A stretch of 64,000 bases of DNA from Flavobacterium cerinum (GCF_024496085.1 NZ_CP101751.1:3410001-3474000), one strand, 5' to 3'. Positions 8,306-17,371 are shown, counted from the stretch's first letter. Notes: a model not told the origin generated them from the letters alone. Numbers and translations: made by a program.

Positions 8306-9472
8306 TTATTTCAATGCTTCCTGGATACTGATCTTTTTACCGTCTTTAAATGCTACAATAAAGGCGGATGTAAATCCTTTTTCTTTGGCTTCTGCTAAAA
8401 GTTCTTTGGCTTCTGCATGTTCTTTTACCTGACCGTAGTAATATTTAATAATGGTCTTATCTTCTTCCATCGAAATGTTATTCAGGCCTTTAAAGTTACT
8501 TGGTGTCAGATCCAGTTTTTTGCCGCTGGCCGAAATCTGTACTTTAAAAACAACTCCTTTATTAGACGTTACCGGTTTGATTTCTTTTTTCACTTCTTTA
8601 GTAACTTTGGTCGTATCGACTTTCACTACTTTCGTCTCTTTTTCTTTTTCTACCGTTTTGGAAGGCGTCGGTCTTTCATCTCTTCCTACGGAAACACCCG
8701 GTACGAAATATTCTTTCTTATATCCTGCAATCGCATCGGCTATCGCTTTAGCCAAATCATCTTGTCCGCTATCTGAACTTAAATAAGCTCCTTCTTCTTT
8801 ATTGGAAACGAATCCCATTTCGATCAGTACGCGCGGCATGTAAATTTTACGTAATACCAGGAATCCCGCTTGTTTTACACCACGGCTTTTTCGGTTCAGT
8901 CCGTTTTCAAATCCATCCTGAATACGCGCTGCCAAATCAATACTTTGCTCGATGTATTCTTCCTGTAATAAAGTCATTCCGATTAACGATTCCGGAGAAT
9001 TCGGATCATATCCGTCGTATTTCATTTTATAGTCGCTCTCCATCGTAACCACGGCATTCTCTTTTTTCGCTACTTCTAAGTTGGATGCATTACGCGTTAC
9101 CCCCATTACATAAGTTTCGGTTCCGGAGGCTGCCAGATTTTTGTTTGCATTACAGTGAATCGAAACAAAAATATTCGCATCATTTCGGTTTGCGATATTG
9201 GCTCTTTCATCCAATTCAATAAATACATCGGTCTTACGAGTATAAATTACCTGGATATTCGGATCTTTTTCTAAAATTTTACCTACTTTTAAGGCAACGT
9301 TAAGGGCATTATTTTTTTCGACATAACCATGATAAACCGCACCGAAGTCATTTCCTCCGTGTCCGGGATCTAAAACAACTTTAAATTTGGTGTTATTTTG
9401 AGCAAAAGCAGCCTGAAAAAACAATAGTAAAAAAATTGATCGTATAAAATTAAACTGGATGTTCCCTCTCAT
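8306..9472 (-). CDS. Secreted N-acetylmuramoyl-L-alanine amidase with C-terminal SPOR-like domain
   Basis: A 388-residue Amidase_3 enzyme with a signal peptide ending AAFAQ (residue 25). Zinc and catalytic positions are in place: His38 (LDPGHGG), Glu52 (YVEKN), His106 (SIHCNAN) and catalytic Glu218 (RVLIEMGFVSN). A Lys/Glu/Thr-rich linker (about 265-305) leads to a C-terminal module (about 308-388, FKVQISASGKKLDL and YYYGQVKEHAEAKELLAEA) that looks like a SPOR domain, which binds denuded septal glycan. The role is splitting septal peptidoglycan in the periplasm. It lies directly upstream of mlaD and diverges from lptD with 72 bases to the first TTG candidate, linking peptidoglycan and outer-membrane genes. 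Confidence 0.9.
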   Translation of the reverse strand: MRGNIQFNFIRSIFLLLFFQAAFAQNNTKFKVVLDPGHGGNDFGAVYHGYVEKNNALNVALKVGKILEKDPNIQVIYTRKTDVFIELDERANIANRNDANIFVSIHCNANKNLAASGTETYVMGVTRNASNLEVAKKENAVVTMESDYKMKYDGYDPNSPESLIGMTLLQEEYIEQSIDLAARIQDGFENGLNRKSRGVKQAGFLVLRKIYMPRVLIEMGFVSNKEEGAYLSSDSGQDDLAKAIADAIAGYKKEYFVPGVSVGRDERPTPSKTVEKEKETKVVKVDTTKVTKEVKKEIKPVTSNKGVVFKVQISASGKKLDLTPSNFKGLNNISMEEDKTIIKYYYGQVKEHAEAKELLAEAKEKGFTSAFIVAFKDGKKISIQEALK

Positions 9473-9539
9473 TGTCTTTGATATTTATCGATATTGGTTA
9501 TAATTTTATTAAATGCTTATTTTTGAAAAAAAATATATG

Positions 9540-9547
9540 TAAGTTTG
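9540..9547 (+). promoter_or_regulatory. -7 promoter element for lptD
   Basis: TAAGTTTG matches TAnnTTTG exactly. A TTTG at 9522-9525 could serve as a -33, but its spacing of 14 bases is short. Its last three bases are the TTG that the longest ORF would use as start, so that start is probably not transcribed. Confidence 0.55.
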
Positions 9548-9595
9548 AACCGTCAAAAATTGAGCCATATTTTTACAAAAATAGTATTAAAACCT

Positions 9596-12277
9596 TTGCG
9601 TACAAACTTATTTCATATCGTTTTATTGTCATTTTTTCTTCTCGTAGGAAAACATGAAATCTATTCTCAGGAAAACAAAGTCCCAACTAAAAAGATACCC
9701 ACTGAAAAACAGAAAGATAGTCTTCATTTAAACCCGGAAAGCGTTAAAAACTTAACGAACGAAACCAAAAATGATACTGTCAAAAAAAAGAAGTCTTCCA
9801 TAGACGGTATTGTTAAGCGTAAAGCAAAAGACTACGAAAAAATAGATCAGAAAAAGAAACAGCTGACTTTATATAACGAAGCCGAATTATACTATAAAGA
9901 TATCGAATTAAAGTCCGGAATTATCGTTTTAGACTACGAAAAAGACGAAGTTTATGCCGGAAGGATTAAAGATAGCCTGGGTAATTACACGCAATTTCCT
10001 TATTTTAAGCAAGGGCAAAATGTAGTAGAACCCGATTCTATGCGTTTTAACTTTAAGACCAAAAAAGCAAAAGTCTGGAATTCCAGAACCGAACAAAGTG
10101 ATTTCCGAATCAAAGCGGAAATTTCCAAAAGAGAAAACGATTCGGTGTATTTTATGAAGAATGCCCGTTTTACTACCTCAAAAAATATCGACGATCCGGA
10201 ATATTATTTCCTGGCTCGTAAAATCAAATTTGTTCCCGGAAAAAAAGTAGTAGTCGGTCTGACCAATATGGTTATTGCCGATGTTCCGACACCGCTTGGA
10301 TTGCCTTTCGGTTATTTCCCGATGAGTGAACGGGCAGCATCCGGTTTTATAATCCCTTCATTCGGAGACACTCAGAACCGGGGTTATTTCCTTCAGAACG
10401 GTGGTTATTACTTTGCATTAAGCGATTATTATGATCTTGCCGTTTTAGGTGATTATTATACCAACGGAAGTTATGCGCTTCGTTTTGAAAGCAGCTATGC
10501 CAAACGTTATGCTTTTAACGGTCGTGTTAATATCCGTTTTGAAAATCAGATTCAAAGTGAAAGAGGCTTCCCGGATTATAGTAAGAGGCGCGAATACAAT
10601 ATTCAATGGTCGCATACACAAGATGCTAAAGCCAGTCCGAATTCCCGCTTCTCGGCTTCCGTTAATATGGGTAGTAGCCAATATTTCCGAAACACATTGA
10701 ACATGCTTAATGTGGGTTCTTCACTGAACAACAACATGAGTTCATCCGTATCCTATTCGCAAACCCTGCAAACTATTCCGCAGGTTAATTTTTCGGTTAC
10801 GGCAACGCATTCTCAAAATACCAATACGCAAGCGATTGACATGACACTTCCCACTTTCCAGGCGAGTGTTGACCGTATTTTCCCGTTTGCCAAAAGAGAC
10901 GAACTTAAAAAAGGAATTTTTAAAAACATCAACTTACAGTATAACCTGAGAGCCGAAAACAAGATTCACACTACTGATTCCCTGTTTTTTACTTCCAAAA
11001 TGTTTAATGATGCCAAAACCGGTTTTCAACATACCATTCCGATCAGTACGAACTTCAAAGTATTTAAATATTTCAGTGTAACTGCCGGAACGAACTATAC
11101 CGAAGTGTGGCAATTAAAAACAATTGATAAAGAATTTGACGCTTCTCAAAATAAAGTAGTCACTAACGATGTTAACGGTTTTGACGCTTACCGTACCTAT
11201 AATTTCTCTTCCAATATCGGAACAACCATTTACGGTACATTTAATTTCGGAGATGATAAAAAAATTCAGGCCATCCGACACGTAATGCGACCAAGTGTAA
11301 CGTACTCCTACACCCCTAGTTTTGACAAATATTACGATACCTATGCTCTTGATGCTACGGGTGCGACACGTGCTGATTATTCCCGTTTTGAAAACGGTGT
11401 TTTCGGAGCACCGACAAGGAACATAGCAAACAATGTTGGTTTTACTCTAAGTAACACCTTCGAAGCCAAAGTACGCGACAAAGACGAAACCAAAACAGAA
11501 GCTAAAAAAGTAATGCTGTTAAACAACCTGAACTTTGGTACAAGTTATAATATGGCGGCCGATTCATTAGCCTGGGCTCCGATAATGGTTTCCGGAGGAA
11601 CTCAGTTCTTTAACAATAAAATGAATGTTAACTTCGGTACTACACTGGATCTTTATGCAATTGATAATGCCGGAAGAAAAATCAATACTTTTAATATTGA
11701 TAACGGCGGTAGCTTATTCCGTATGACAAGTGCCAATATTACCATCAATTACAGTTTATCCAGTAGTGATTTCGGACCTACTTCAGACAAAGATTCCAAG
11801 GCGAATGATCAAAATGTAATGAATGGTGGTCGCGGAGATGATTTATTCGGTCGTTCAACTGACCTTAGCGATAACCGACAAAGTCTGTTTAAAGAGAAAG
11901 ACGATGACGGAAAAGACAAATTTAAAGGCTTTTACCAACTTGATTTACCATGGGATTTGCAATTTGCCTATTCCCTGACCTACGGAAATGCTACTCGTGA
12001 AAATCAAATTGTAACCAATTCCCTGATGGTATCCGGAAATATCGATTTAACACCACAATGGAAAGTCGGGGTTTCTACCGGATATGATTTTGTTCGTAAG
12101 GGCGTTACATTTACCCAGTTCCGTTTTGAAAGAGACCTTTTAAGCTGGAGAATGAGTTTTAACTGGGTACCGTTTGGAACCTACTCCTATTGGGGCTTCT
12201 TTATCGGAATCCGTTCTTCTGTCTTAAGCGATATCAAATGGGATAAACGTAGTCTTCCGGATCGTCGTTTACGATAG
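9596..12277 (+). CDS. lptD: LptD-like outer-membrane LPS assembly protein (Bacteroidota type)
   Basis: A large outer-membrane protein of the LptD family as found in Bacteroidota. From the TTG at 9596 it is 893 residues; the longest frame (TTG at 9545) gives 910. I prefer 9596 because 9545 lies inside a promoter -7 element and because MRTNLFHIVLLSFFLL then reads as a normal signal peptide ending IYSQ. A Lys-rich stretch, a beta-jellyroll OstA-like region (VLDYEKDEVYAGRI through VPTPLGLPFGYFP) and a long beta-barrel of alternating strands follow, ending WDKRSLPDRRLR. It inserts LPS into the outer leaflet with LptE. No in-frame ATG exists near the N-terminus, so the exact start is uncertain. It diverges from the amidase. 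Confidence 0.85.
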   Translation: MRTNLFHIVLLSFFLLVGKHEIYSQENKVPTKKIPTEKQKDSLHLNPESVKNLTNETKNDTVKKKKSSIDGIVKRKAKDYEKIDQKKKQLTLYNEAELYYKDIELKSGIIVLDYEKDEVYAGRIKDSLGNYTQFPYFKQGQNVVEPDSMRFNFKTKKAKVWNSRTEQSDFRIKAEISKRENDSVYFMKNARFTTSKNIDDPEYYFLARKIKFVPGKKVVVGLTNMVIADVPTPLGLPFGYFPMSERAASGFIIPSFGDTQNRGYFLQNGGYYFALSDYYDLAVLGDYYTNGSYALRFESSYAKRYAFNGRVNIRFENQIQSERGFPDYSKRREYNIQWSHTQDAKASPNSRFSASVNMGSSQYFRNTLNMLNVGSSLNNNMSSSVSYSQTLQTIPQVNFSVTATHSQNTNTQAIDMTLPTFQASVDRIFPFAKRDELKKGIFKNINLQYNLRAENKIHTTDSLFFTSKMFNDAKTGFQHTIPISTNFKVFKYFSVTAGTNYTEVWQLKTIDKEFDASQNKVVTNDVNGFDAYRTYNFSSNIGTTIYGTFNFGDDKKIQAIRHVMRPSVTYSYTPSFDKYYDTYALDATGATRADYSRFENGVFGAPTRNIANNVGFTLSNTFEAKVRDKDETKTEAKKVMLLNNLNFGTSYNMAADSLAWAPIMVSGGTQFFNNKMNVNFGTTLDLYAIDNAGRKINTFNIDNGGSLFRMTSANITINYSLSSSDFGPTSDKDSKANDQNVMNGGRGDDLFGRSTDLSDNRQSLFKEKDDDGKDKFKGFYQLDLPWDLQFAYSLTYGNATRENQIVTNSLMVSGNIDLTPQWKVGVSTGYDFVRKGVTFTQFRFERDLLSWRMSFNWVPFGTYSYWGFFIGIRSSVLSDIKWDKRSLPDRRLR

Positions 12278-12305
12278 TCACATAATTTAAACTCTACTAT
12301 ATAGT

Positions 12306-12689
12306 ATGAAAAAGATAATTTTTACGGATAAAGCTCCGGCTCCGATCGGACCTTATAATCAGGCAGTATTAGTAAACGACCGTACTTTATACACTTCCGG
12401 TCAAATTGCACTGGATCCGCAAACCGGCGAATTGATTACTTCTTCAATCGAAGTAGAAACCAAGCAGGTAATGGAAAACATGAAAGCCGTATTAGAAGCT
12501 GCTGATATGACATTTGAAAACGTGGTTAAAACGACTATTTTCATCAGCGACATGAATGATTTTGCTAAAATAAACGGTGTTTACGGTGCTTATTTTAACG
12601 AAAAAACCGCTCCGGCACGCGAAACGGTTCAAGTGGCTTGTTTGCCAAAAAACGTTAATGTGGAAATCTCTATGATAGCTGAGAAATAG
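12306..12689 (+). CDS. ridA: RidA family enamine/imine deaminase
   Basis: A 127-residue RidA (YjgF/UK114) protein. Signature blocks are KAPAPIGPYNQAVLV near the N-terminus, LYTSGQIALDPQTGEL, and PARETVQVACLPKNVNVEI, whose Arg is the conserved carboxylate-binding residue of active RidA. By family it hydrolyses reactive 2-aminoacrylate-type enamines made by PLP enzymes. It starts 28 bases after lptD on the same strand, so it may be co-transcribed. Its 3' end overlaps the convergent mgsA by 20 bases. Confidence 0.93.
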   Translation: MKKIIFTDKAPAPIGPYNQAVLVNDRTLYTSGQIALDPQTGELITSSIEVETKQVMENMKAVLEAADMTFENVVKTTIFISDMNDFAKINGVYGAYFNEKTAPARETVQVACLPKNVNVEISMIAEK

Positions 12690-13044
12690 CCTTTATCAAT
12701 AATTCGGCCGTAGCCTGATTCGTTGCTAACGGCACATTATGAACATCACACACCCTCATGAGCATGTTAATATCCGGTTCATGAGGGTGTTTTGCTAAAG
12801 GATCTTTAAAAAACAAAACCATATTACATTTCCCTTCCGCTACACGCGCTGCTATCTGAGCATCACCTCCTAAAGGACCGGATAACATTTTTATAACCTT
12901 AAATCCTGCATTTTCAGCTTTGCTTCCGGTTGTTCCGGTTGCGACAAGCGAAATTCCTTCCGACTTTAAAAAGGCTTTGTGTTCGTTTAAAAACTGAACC
13001 AGATCGGCTTTCATACCATCATGAGCAATTACTGCTATCTCCAT
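12670..13044 (-). CDS. mgsA: Methylglyoxal synthase
   Basis: A 124-residue MgsA. Key residues are present: the phosphate-binding TGTTGSKAE loop, Asp61 (GPLGGDAQ), His88 and Asp91 (HPHEPDINML). The enzyme turns dihydroxyacetone phosphate into methylglyoxal and phosphate, a glycolytic overflow bypass. The length is short compared with the E. coli enzyme (about 150) but all catalytic blocks are there. It starts one base after the stop of the BadF-type kinase, implying translational coupling, and ends inside the 3' end of the convergent ridA gene. Confidence 0.93.
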   Translation of the reverse strand: MEIAVIAHDGMKADLVQFLNEHKAFLKSEGISLVATGTTGSKAENAGFKVIKMLSGPLGGDAQIAARVAEGKCNMVLFFKDPLAKHPHEPDINMLMRVCDVHNVPLATNQATAELLIKAISQLS

Positions 13045-13045
13045 T

Positions 13046-13891
13046 TTATACTGTGTGATAATTAATTAATCCGTCGATTGGTTTGCGATATACATTTCCC
13101 AATTTCAGTCCGTTTTCAGACAAAATAACATCGAGTTTATCTTTTAAATAATAAGCTATCGATCCGATAAAATGCACCGGTATTTCGGTACAATTATCGT
13201 ACTGTTTGATATAATGATCTACAAAAAACTGCATGTCTTTTACTACAATTTCATGAATAAACGGATGGTCTTTATGCTGAATCAGGAATTTAGCGAATGT
13301 TGCCAGATAAGCATTCGGATTCGGAACTTTATAAAAGTTATGTTTAATCGCATCCGGATCTAAATCATACTCCTGTTCAAATTGTTTTGCCAGTTCTTCC
13401 GGCATCGTTCCGAAATAATACGCCCGAATCAAATGGCGCCCGAATTGATTTCCGCTGCAATCATCCATTGCTATATAGCCCAGTGACTGTACTTTCTGAT
13501 GCAATTCTTTTCCGTCAAAATAACTACAATTCGATCCTGTTCCCAGAATACACACGATTGCTTCTTCTCCTCGCGGTGTTGTGGCATAAACCGCCGCATA
13601 AGTATCTTCATGAACCACCACTTCAGCATTTGAAAAATACTCCCGGAAAACATCCGACAGGAAATTCTTCATTCGATCTGTTCCGCAACCTGCTCCGTAA
13701 AAAAACAAATGGGTTACCTTGTCTTTATTATGAGCAATATCAAAACGTTCTGCAATTCGCTCCAACACTTCTTTTTTTTCCAATACTTCCGGATTCAATC
13801 CCAAAGTTGTTGCTGTAAACTGTATGCTGCCGTTATCATCCAGAGCAATCCAGTCGGCTTTTGTAGAGCCACTATCTACTACTAATCTCAT
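13046..13891 (-). CDS. BadF/BadG-type ATPase, N-acetylglucosamine kinase-like
   Basis: A 281-residue ASKHA-fold kinase. The phosphate 1 motif (VDSGSTKADW, residues 4-13), phosphate 2 motif (CILGTGSNCSYFDG, about 114-127) and a C-terminal adenosine loop (HFIGSIAYYLKD) are clear. The middle motif reads MDDCSGNQFGRHL, a variant of the usual GDEGSG-type loop. By family it phosphorylates N-acetylglucosamine or a similar amino sugar, perhaps in cell-wall recycling, but the substrate is inferred. It is coupled to mgsA (one-base gap). Confidence 0.82.
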   Translation of the reverse strand: MRLVVDSGSTKADWIALDDNGSIQFTATTLGLNPEVLEKKEVLERIAERFDIAHNKDKVTHLFFYGAGCGTDRMKNFLSDVFREYFSNAEVVVHEDTYAAVYATTPRGEEAIVCILGTGSNCSYFDGKELHQKVQSLGYIAMDDCSGNQFGRHLIRAYYFGTMPEELAKQFEQEYDLDPDAIKHNFYKVPNPNAYLATFAKFLIQHKDHPFIHEIVVKDMQFFVDHYIKQYDNCTEIPVHFIGSIAYYLKDKLDVILSENGLKLGNVYRKPIDGLINYHTV

Positions 13892-13934
13892 GCTGTTGTT
13901 TAGTGTGTTATTTATCTTTTATCAGGGAAAGTCC

Positions 13935-15887
13935 TTAATCGTTTAGTTTTGCTACAATTTTATTATAATTCAGTTTACTGTTTTTCTGACTGTATCCGAA
14001 ATAAATCGCAAGTCCGATTAAAAGCCAAATCGAGAAATAAATCCAGTTCCACACACTTAGTTCCGCCATCATATACAAACAACAAACCAAACCTAAAAGC
14101 GGGATCAATGACAGATTTTTTCTATACGCCCAAACCGTTAATCCGATCAATACGATAAAGAAGATCCACATCGGGATTTTATGCTGAAACAACGCTAAGC
14201 CACTTTCGTACTTTACCGAGTCTTTAATTGGTAAAGCCGATACCATCGCTGCATAATTATCGGCATCTTCTTCTTTATAATTACTTAAAATATGCTCTAA
14301 ATCCTGTGTTTCTTTTGCGATATGCGCCTTGTCACCCTGCAATAACTGATTGTAAACACTAGTCGCTTCTTCTTTCGTTAAAGCCGTTACAATAGCCGAC
14401 GGTTCATTGATTTGCGGTACATTCGTAATAAAGTCCATTGTTGCTTTTTTATTTACGGTAAAAGCAAACGTTAACCCGGCTACCACTAATATCGGAGCAA
14501 TGTATTTCGCATTAATATAAGGTGTTTTAAATTTCCCTCTCGGAATATCTTTTCGATCCTGTAAAACCAAAACTCCGGCACAAACTAATACAAAAGCAAA
14601 TAAAGTCCCGATACTACATAAATCCGTTACCATAGTCAGATTCAGGAATAATGCCGGAATCGCCACTACAAAACCGGTTACAATAGTTGCATAGGAAGGT
14701 GTTTTGTATTTCGGGTGCACTTTTGAGAATCGTTTCGGCAATAATCCGTCACGGCTCATACTCATCCAGATACGCGGTTGTCCCATCTGAAAAACCAATA
14801 ATACACTCGCCATGGCTACTACGGCACTAACCGCAATAATTCCCGATAGCCATTTCAGATCCAGTTTCTCGAATACAAACGCTAACGGATCTCCTACATT
14901 TAATTCTTTATAGTTCACCATTCCGGTTAAAACCAAGGCAATTACAATATATAGTATCGTACAAATCACAATGGCCCACATCATGCCGCGCGGTAAATCC
15001 CGCTGCGGATTTTTACACTCTTCCGCAGTAGTCGAAATCGCATCAAAACCGATGTAAGCAAAGAAAACAGCCGATACTCCTTTTAAAACTCCGTTAATTC
15101 CGTTAGGCGCAAACGGATTCCAGTTTTCGGTATCCACATAAAAAACACCGACAGCAATAACCAATAAAATAATAGCCAATTTCACTACTACCATTACGTT
15201 ACTCGCATTACGGGATTCTTTCATTCCGCGGTACACCAACCAGGTTATAATTATAATAATCAATAAAGCAGGAAGATCGGCAACAAAGTGAAACGAACCA
15301 ATTACAGGAGAAGTTGTCCATGCTGTATGTGCCGCCTGTAAAGCCGCACTCAGATTTTCAAAAGATTTCCCTCCTTGCATCAATGCCGTAGCTTCAGCAT
15401 ATCCGTTTGAAGCCGTCAGGTAATCCATTTGTATCCATTGCGGCAAATGGATGCCGCCACTTTCGAGCAAACCGGTAAAATAATCACTCCAGGAAATTGC
15501 TACGGTAATATTTCCGATTGCATATTCCATAATTAACGCCCAACCGATAATCCAGGCGATTAATTCACCAAAAGCGACATAGGAATAGGTATAAGCACTT
15601 CCCGAAACCGGTACCATTGACGCAAATTCTGCATAAGCAAAAGCCGCAAATCCACAGGCCAAAGCAGTAAACAGGAATAAAAAGATAACGGCAGGACCTC
15701 CGTCGGAACTGGCTTTTCCAATCGTACTAAAAATTCCGGCTCCAACAATGGCTGCAATACCAAATGCGGTTAAGTCCTTTGTTGTTAAATGCTTACCTAA
15801 GGCTCCGTGACCATCAGCAGCATTCTGTTTTACCTGATTTAATATGTCTTCAACGGATTTTTTTCGAAATAAATTTGAAAAACTCAT
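13935..15887 (-). CDS. APC superfamily amino acid permease (CAT-like)
   Basis: A 650-residue membrane protein with about 12-14 hydrophobic segments. TM1 carries the substrate loop GIAAIVGAGIFSTIG (about 44-58), followed by GPAVIFLFLFTALACGFAAF. It is longer than the family's usual 450-500 because of two extra hydrophilic stretches: about 142-195, and a long soluble loop at about 480-575 between the tenth hydrophobic segment and the last three. Substrate unknown; family precedent suggests cationic or branched amino acids. It lies 43 bases upstream of the kinase on the same strand. Confidence 0.85.
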   Translation of the reverse strand: MSFSNLFRKKSVEDILNQVKQNAADGHGALGKHLTTKDLTAFGIAAIVGAGIFSTIGKASSDGGPAVIFLFLFTALACGFAAFAYAEFASMVPVSGSAYTYSYVAFGELIAWIIGWALIMEYAIGNITVAISWSDYFTGLLESGGIHLPQWIQMDYLTASNGYAEATALMQGGKSFENLSAALQAAHTAWTTSPVIGSFHFVADLPALLIIIIITWLVYRGMKESRNASNVMVVVKLAIILLVIAVGVFYVDTENWNPFAPNGINGVLKGVSAVFFAYIGFDAISTTAEECKNPQRDLPRGMMWAIVICTILYIVIALVLTGMVNYKELNVGDPLAFVFEKLDLKWLSGIIAVSAVVAMASVLLVFQMGQPRIWMSMSRDGLLPKRFSKVHPKYKTPSYATIVTGFVVAIPALFLNLTMVTDLCSIGTLFAFVLVCAGVLVLQDRKDIPRGKFKTPYINAKYIAPILVVAGLTFAFTVNKKATMDFITNVPQINEPSAIVTALTKEEATSVYNQLLQGDKAHIAKETQDLEHILSNYKEEDADNYAAMVSALPIKDSVKYESGLALFQHKIPMWIFFIVLIGLTVWAYRKNLSLIPLLGLVCCLYMMAELSVWNWIYFSIWLLIGLAIYFGYSQKNSKLNYNKIVAKLND

Positions 15888-16103
15888 AAATTATCTTTGT
15901 GCGTAATCGGTTAATTTTAGGATTATTAACAATAAATTAAACATTAATTTTTTTTTCTGCTAATAAAAACAAATATATAAAACCAATTTATAAATTGACT
16001 TCTCTGTCGGAAATAAAGTAACACTCTTTTACATATAGAAATATCTTATATCAAAATAAAAAATAATAATCAAACTTAATAGTTCGATCCCGTTTGAATT
16101 GGC

Positions 16104-16111
16104 TACTTTTG
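16104..16111 (+). promoter_or_regulatory. -7 promoter element for the peroxiredoxin operon
   Basis: TACTTTTG matches TAnnTTTG. It lies 38 bases before the ATG at 16150 and downstream of the TTG that opens the longest frame, which supports the ATG start. No good -33 element is visible. Confidence 0.55.
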
Positions 16112-16149
16112 TACTGCAAAAAAAAATAATCTTTAAATTCATAAAAATT

Positions 16150-16785
16150 ATGTCATTAGTAGGTAAAAAATTTCCAAGCATTGCAATCGACGCTATTTCT
16201 GAAATGGGTGATAACTTAAAAATCAACATTTTTGAAGAAGCTACAAAAAACAACAAAAAAGTATTATTATTTTGGTATCCAAAAGATTTCACTTTTGTTT
16301 GTCCGACTGAATTACACGCCTTTCAAGCTGCTTTACCTGAATTTGAAAAAAGAAACACTATTGTAATCGGAGCTTCTTGTGATACAAACGAAGTACACTT
16401 TGCCTGGTTAAACACACCAAAAAACAATGGTGGTATCGAAGGTGTTACTTACCCTATCTTAGCTGATACAACTCGTAATCTTGCTAACATCTTAGGTATT
16501 TTAGATATCGAAACTGCAAACTACAATGATGAATTGGATACCGTTATTATCGAAGGTTCTAACGTAACTTACCGTGCTACTTATTTAGTAGATGAAACCG
16601 GAAAAATTTTCCACGAAAGTGTAAACGATATGCCATTAGGTAGAAATGTAAATGAGTACTTACGTTTAATCGATGCTTATACGCACGTACAAACTAAAGG
16701 TGAGGTTTGTCCTGCAAACTGGGAAGAAGGTAAAGAAGCAATGTTCGCTACTCGTGAAGGTGTTGCTAACTACTTAAATAACTAA
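16150..16785 (+). CDS. Typical 2-Cys peroxiredoxin (AhpC/Prx1 type)
   Basis: A 211-residue peroxiredoxin. The peroxidatic Cys51 sits in DFTFVCPTEL and the resolving Cys187 in GEVCPANWEEG, so it is a typical 2-Cys enzyme reducing H2O2 and organic peroxides in the cytoplasm. The reductant is probably the thioredoxin-like protein encoded 17 bases downstream. The start is the ATG at 16150 (MSLVGKKFPS); an upstream TTG at 16099 would add 17 residues but precedes the promoter -7 element. Confidence 0.93.
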   Translation: MSLVGKKFPSIAIDAISEMGDNLKINIFEEATKNNKKVLLFWYPKDFTFVCPTELHAFQAALPEFEKRNTIVIGASCDTNEVHFAWLNTPKNNGGIEGVTYPILADTTRNLANILGILDIETANYNDELDTVIIEGSNVTYRATYLVDETGKIFHESVNDMPLGRNVNEYLRLIDAYTHVQTKGEVCPANWEEGKEAMFATREGVANYLNN

Positions 16786-16802
16786 TCAAAAAAAAAATTG
16801 CT

Positions 16803-17111
16803 ATGTTAATTGAATTAAATGAAGATAAACTACAGGAGTTAGTGAATGCTAACGAAAAAGTAGTAGTGCAATTTTCTGCTTCCTGGTGCGGAAACTGCCG
16901 TATTATGAAGCCTAAATTTAAAAAACTGGCTTCTGAAAAAGAAAATATCACATTTGTACTGGTAGATGCTGAAAATTCTCCGGAATCCCGAAAGCTGGCT
17001 AACGTGAGCAACCTGCCTACTTTTGCTACTTTCGTAAACGGTGCATTGGTTAACCAGTCGCAAACCAACAAGGCAGAAGTGCTGACTGAATTGGTAAACG
17101 AAATCGCCTAA
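16803..17111 (+). CDS. Thioredoxin family protein (active site CGNC)
   Basis: A 102-residue thioredoxin-fold protein with the redox motif SASWCGNCRIMKPKF (Cys29, Cys32) and the cis-proline region NLPTFATFVNG. CGNC differs from the CGPC of general thioredoxins, suggesting a specialised partner. Its place between the peroxiredoxin (17 bases upstream) and the small helical gene (2 bases downstream) points to recycling of that peroxiredoxin. Confidence 0.9.
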   Translation: MLIELNEDKLQELVNANEKVVVQFSASWCGNCRIMKPKFKKLASEKENITFVLVDAENSPESRKLANVSNLPTFATFVNGALVNQSQTNKAEVLTELVNEIA

Positions 17112-17113
17112 TC

Positions 17114-17371
17114 ATGAAATTACCTGTAATCAAACAACTTACACAGTTCATTGAAGAAAACGATCAGGACTATATCATCGAAACCATTGAAGTTCTGGAA
17201 GCACTAACCGAAGTTCCCTCTTTAAAAGATGAGGAGCTGGACGTGATCGGAGAATTAATTTCCAACATGTACGGTGCGCTTGAAGTAAACAAAATGGTAA
17301 AAGAAGGAACCGATAAAAAAGAAGCCTTAAACAGCTTTATGAAACGGGTTCTTGGCTCGATTGATAAATAA
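17114..17371 (+). CDS. Small conserved helical protein (DUF6952-like)
   Basis: An 85-residue acidic, mostly helical protein beginning MKLPVIKQLTQFIEENDQDY and ending MKRVLGSIDK. No cysteine, signal peptide or membrane segment. It starts 2 bases after the thioredoxin stop and closes the three-gene unit before a strong terminator, so a role with the peroxiredoxin/thioredoxin pair is likely but unproven. The family assignment is from memory of flavobacterial neighbours. Confidence 0.7.
   Translation: MKLPVIKQLTQFIEENDQDYIIETIEVLEALTEVPSLKDEELDVIGELISNMYGALEVNKMVKEGTDKKEALNSFMKRVLGSIDK

Noticed and set aside
8417..8786. Long plus-strand frames inside the amidase gene
   Set aside because: They are antisense to the Lys/Glu-rich linker and SPOR-like region, rich in Phe/Ser by complementarity, with no start context.
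9545..9547. TTG start for a 910-residue LptD
   Set aside because: It lies inside a TAAGTTTG promoter element; the TTG at 9596 gives a cleaner signal peptide. Not excluded.
15888..16149. Intergenic RNA gene or riboswitch upstream of the peroxiredoxin
   Set aside because: The 262 bases are AT-rich with no stable fold or known riboswitch core that I could see; only a -7 element is supported.
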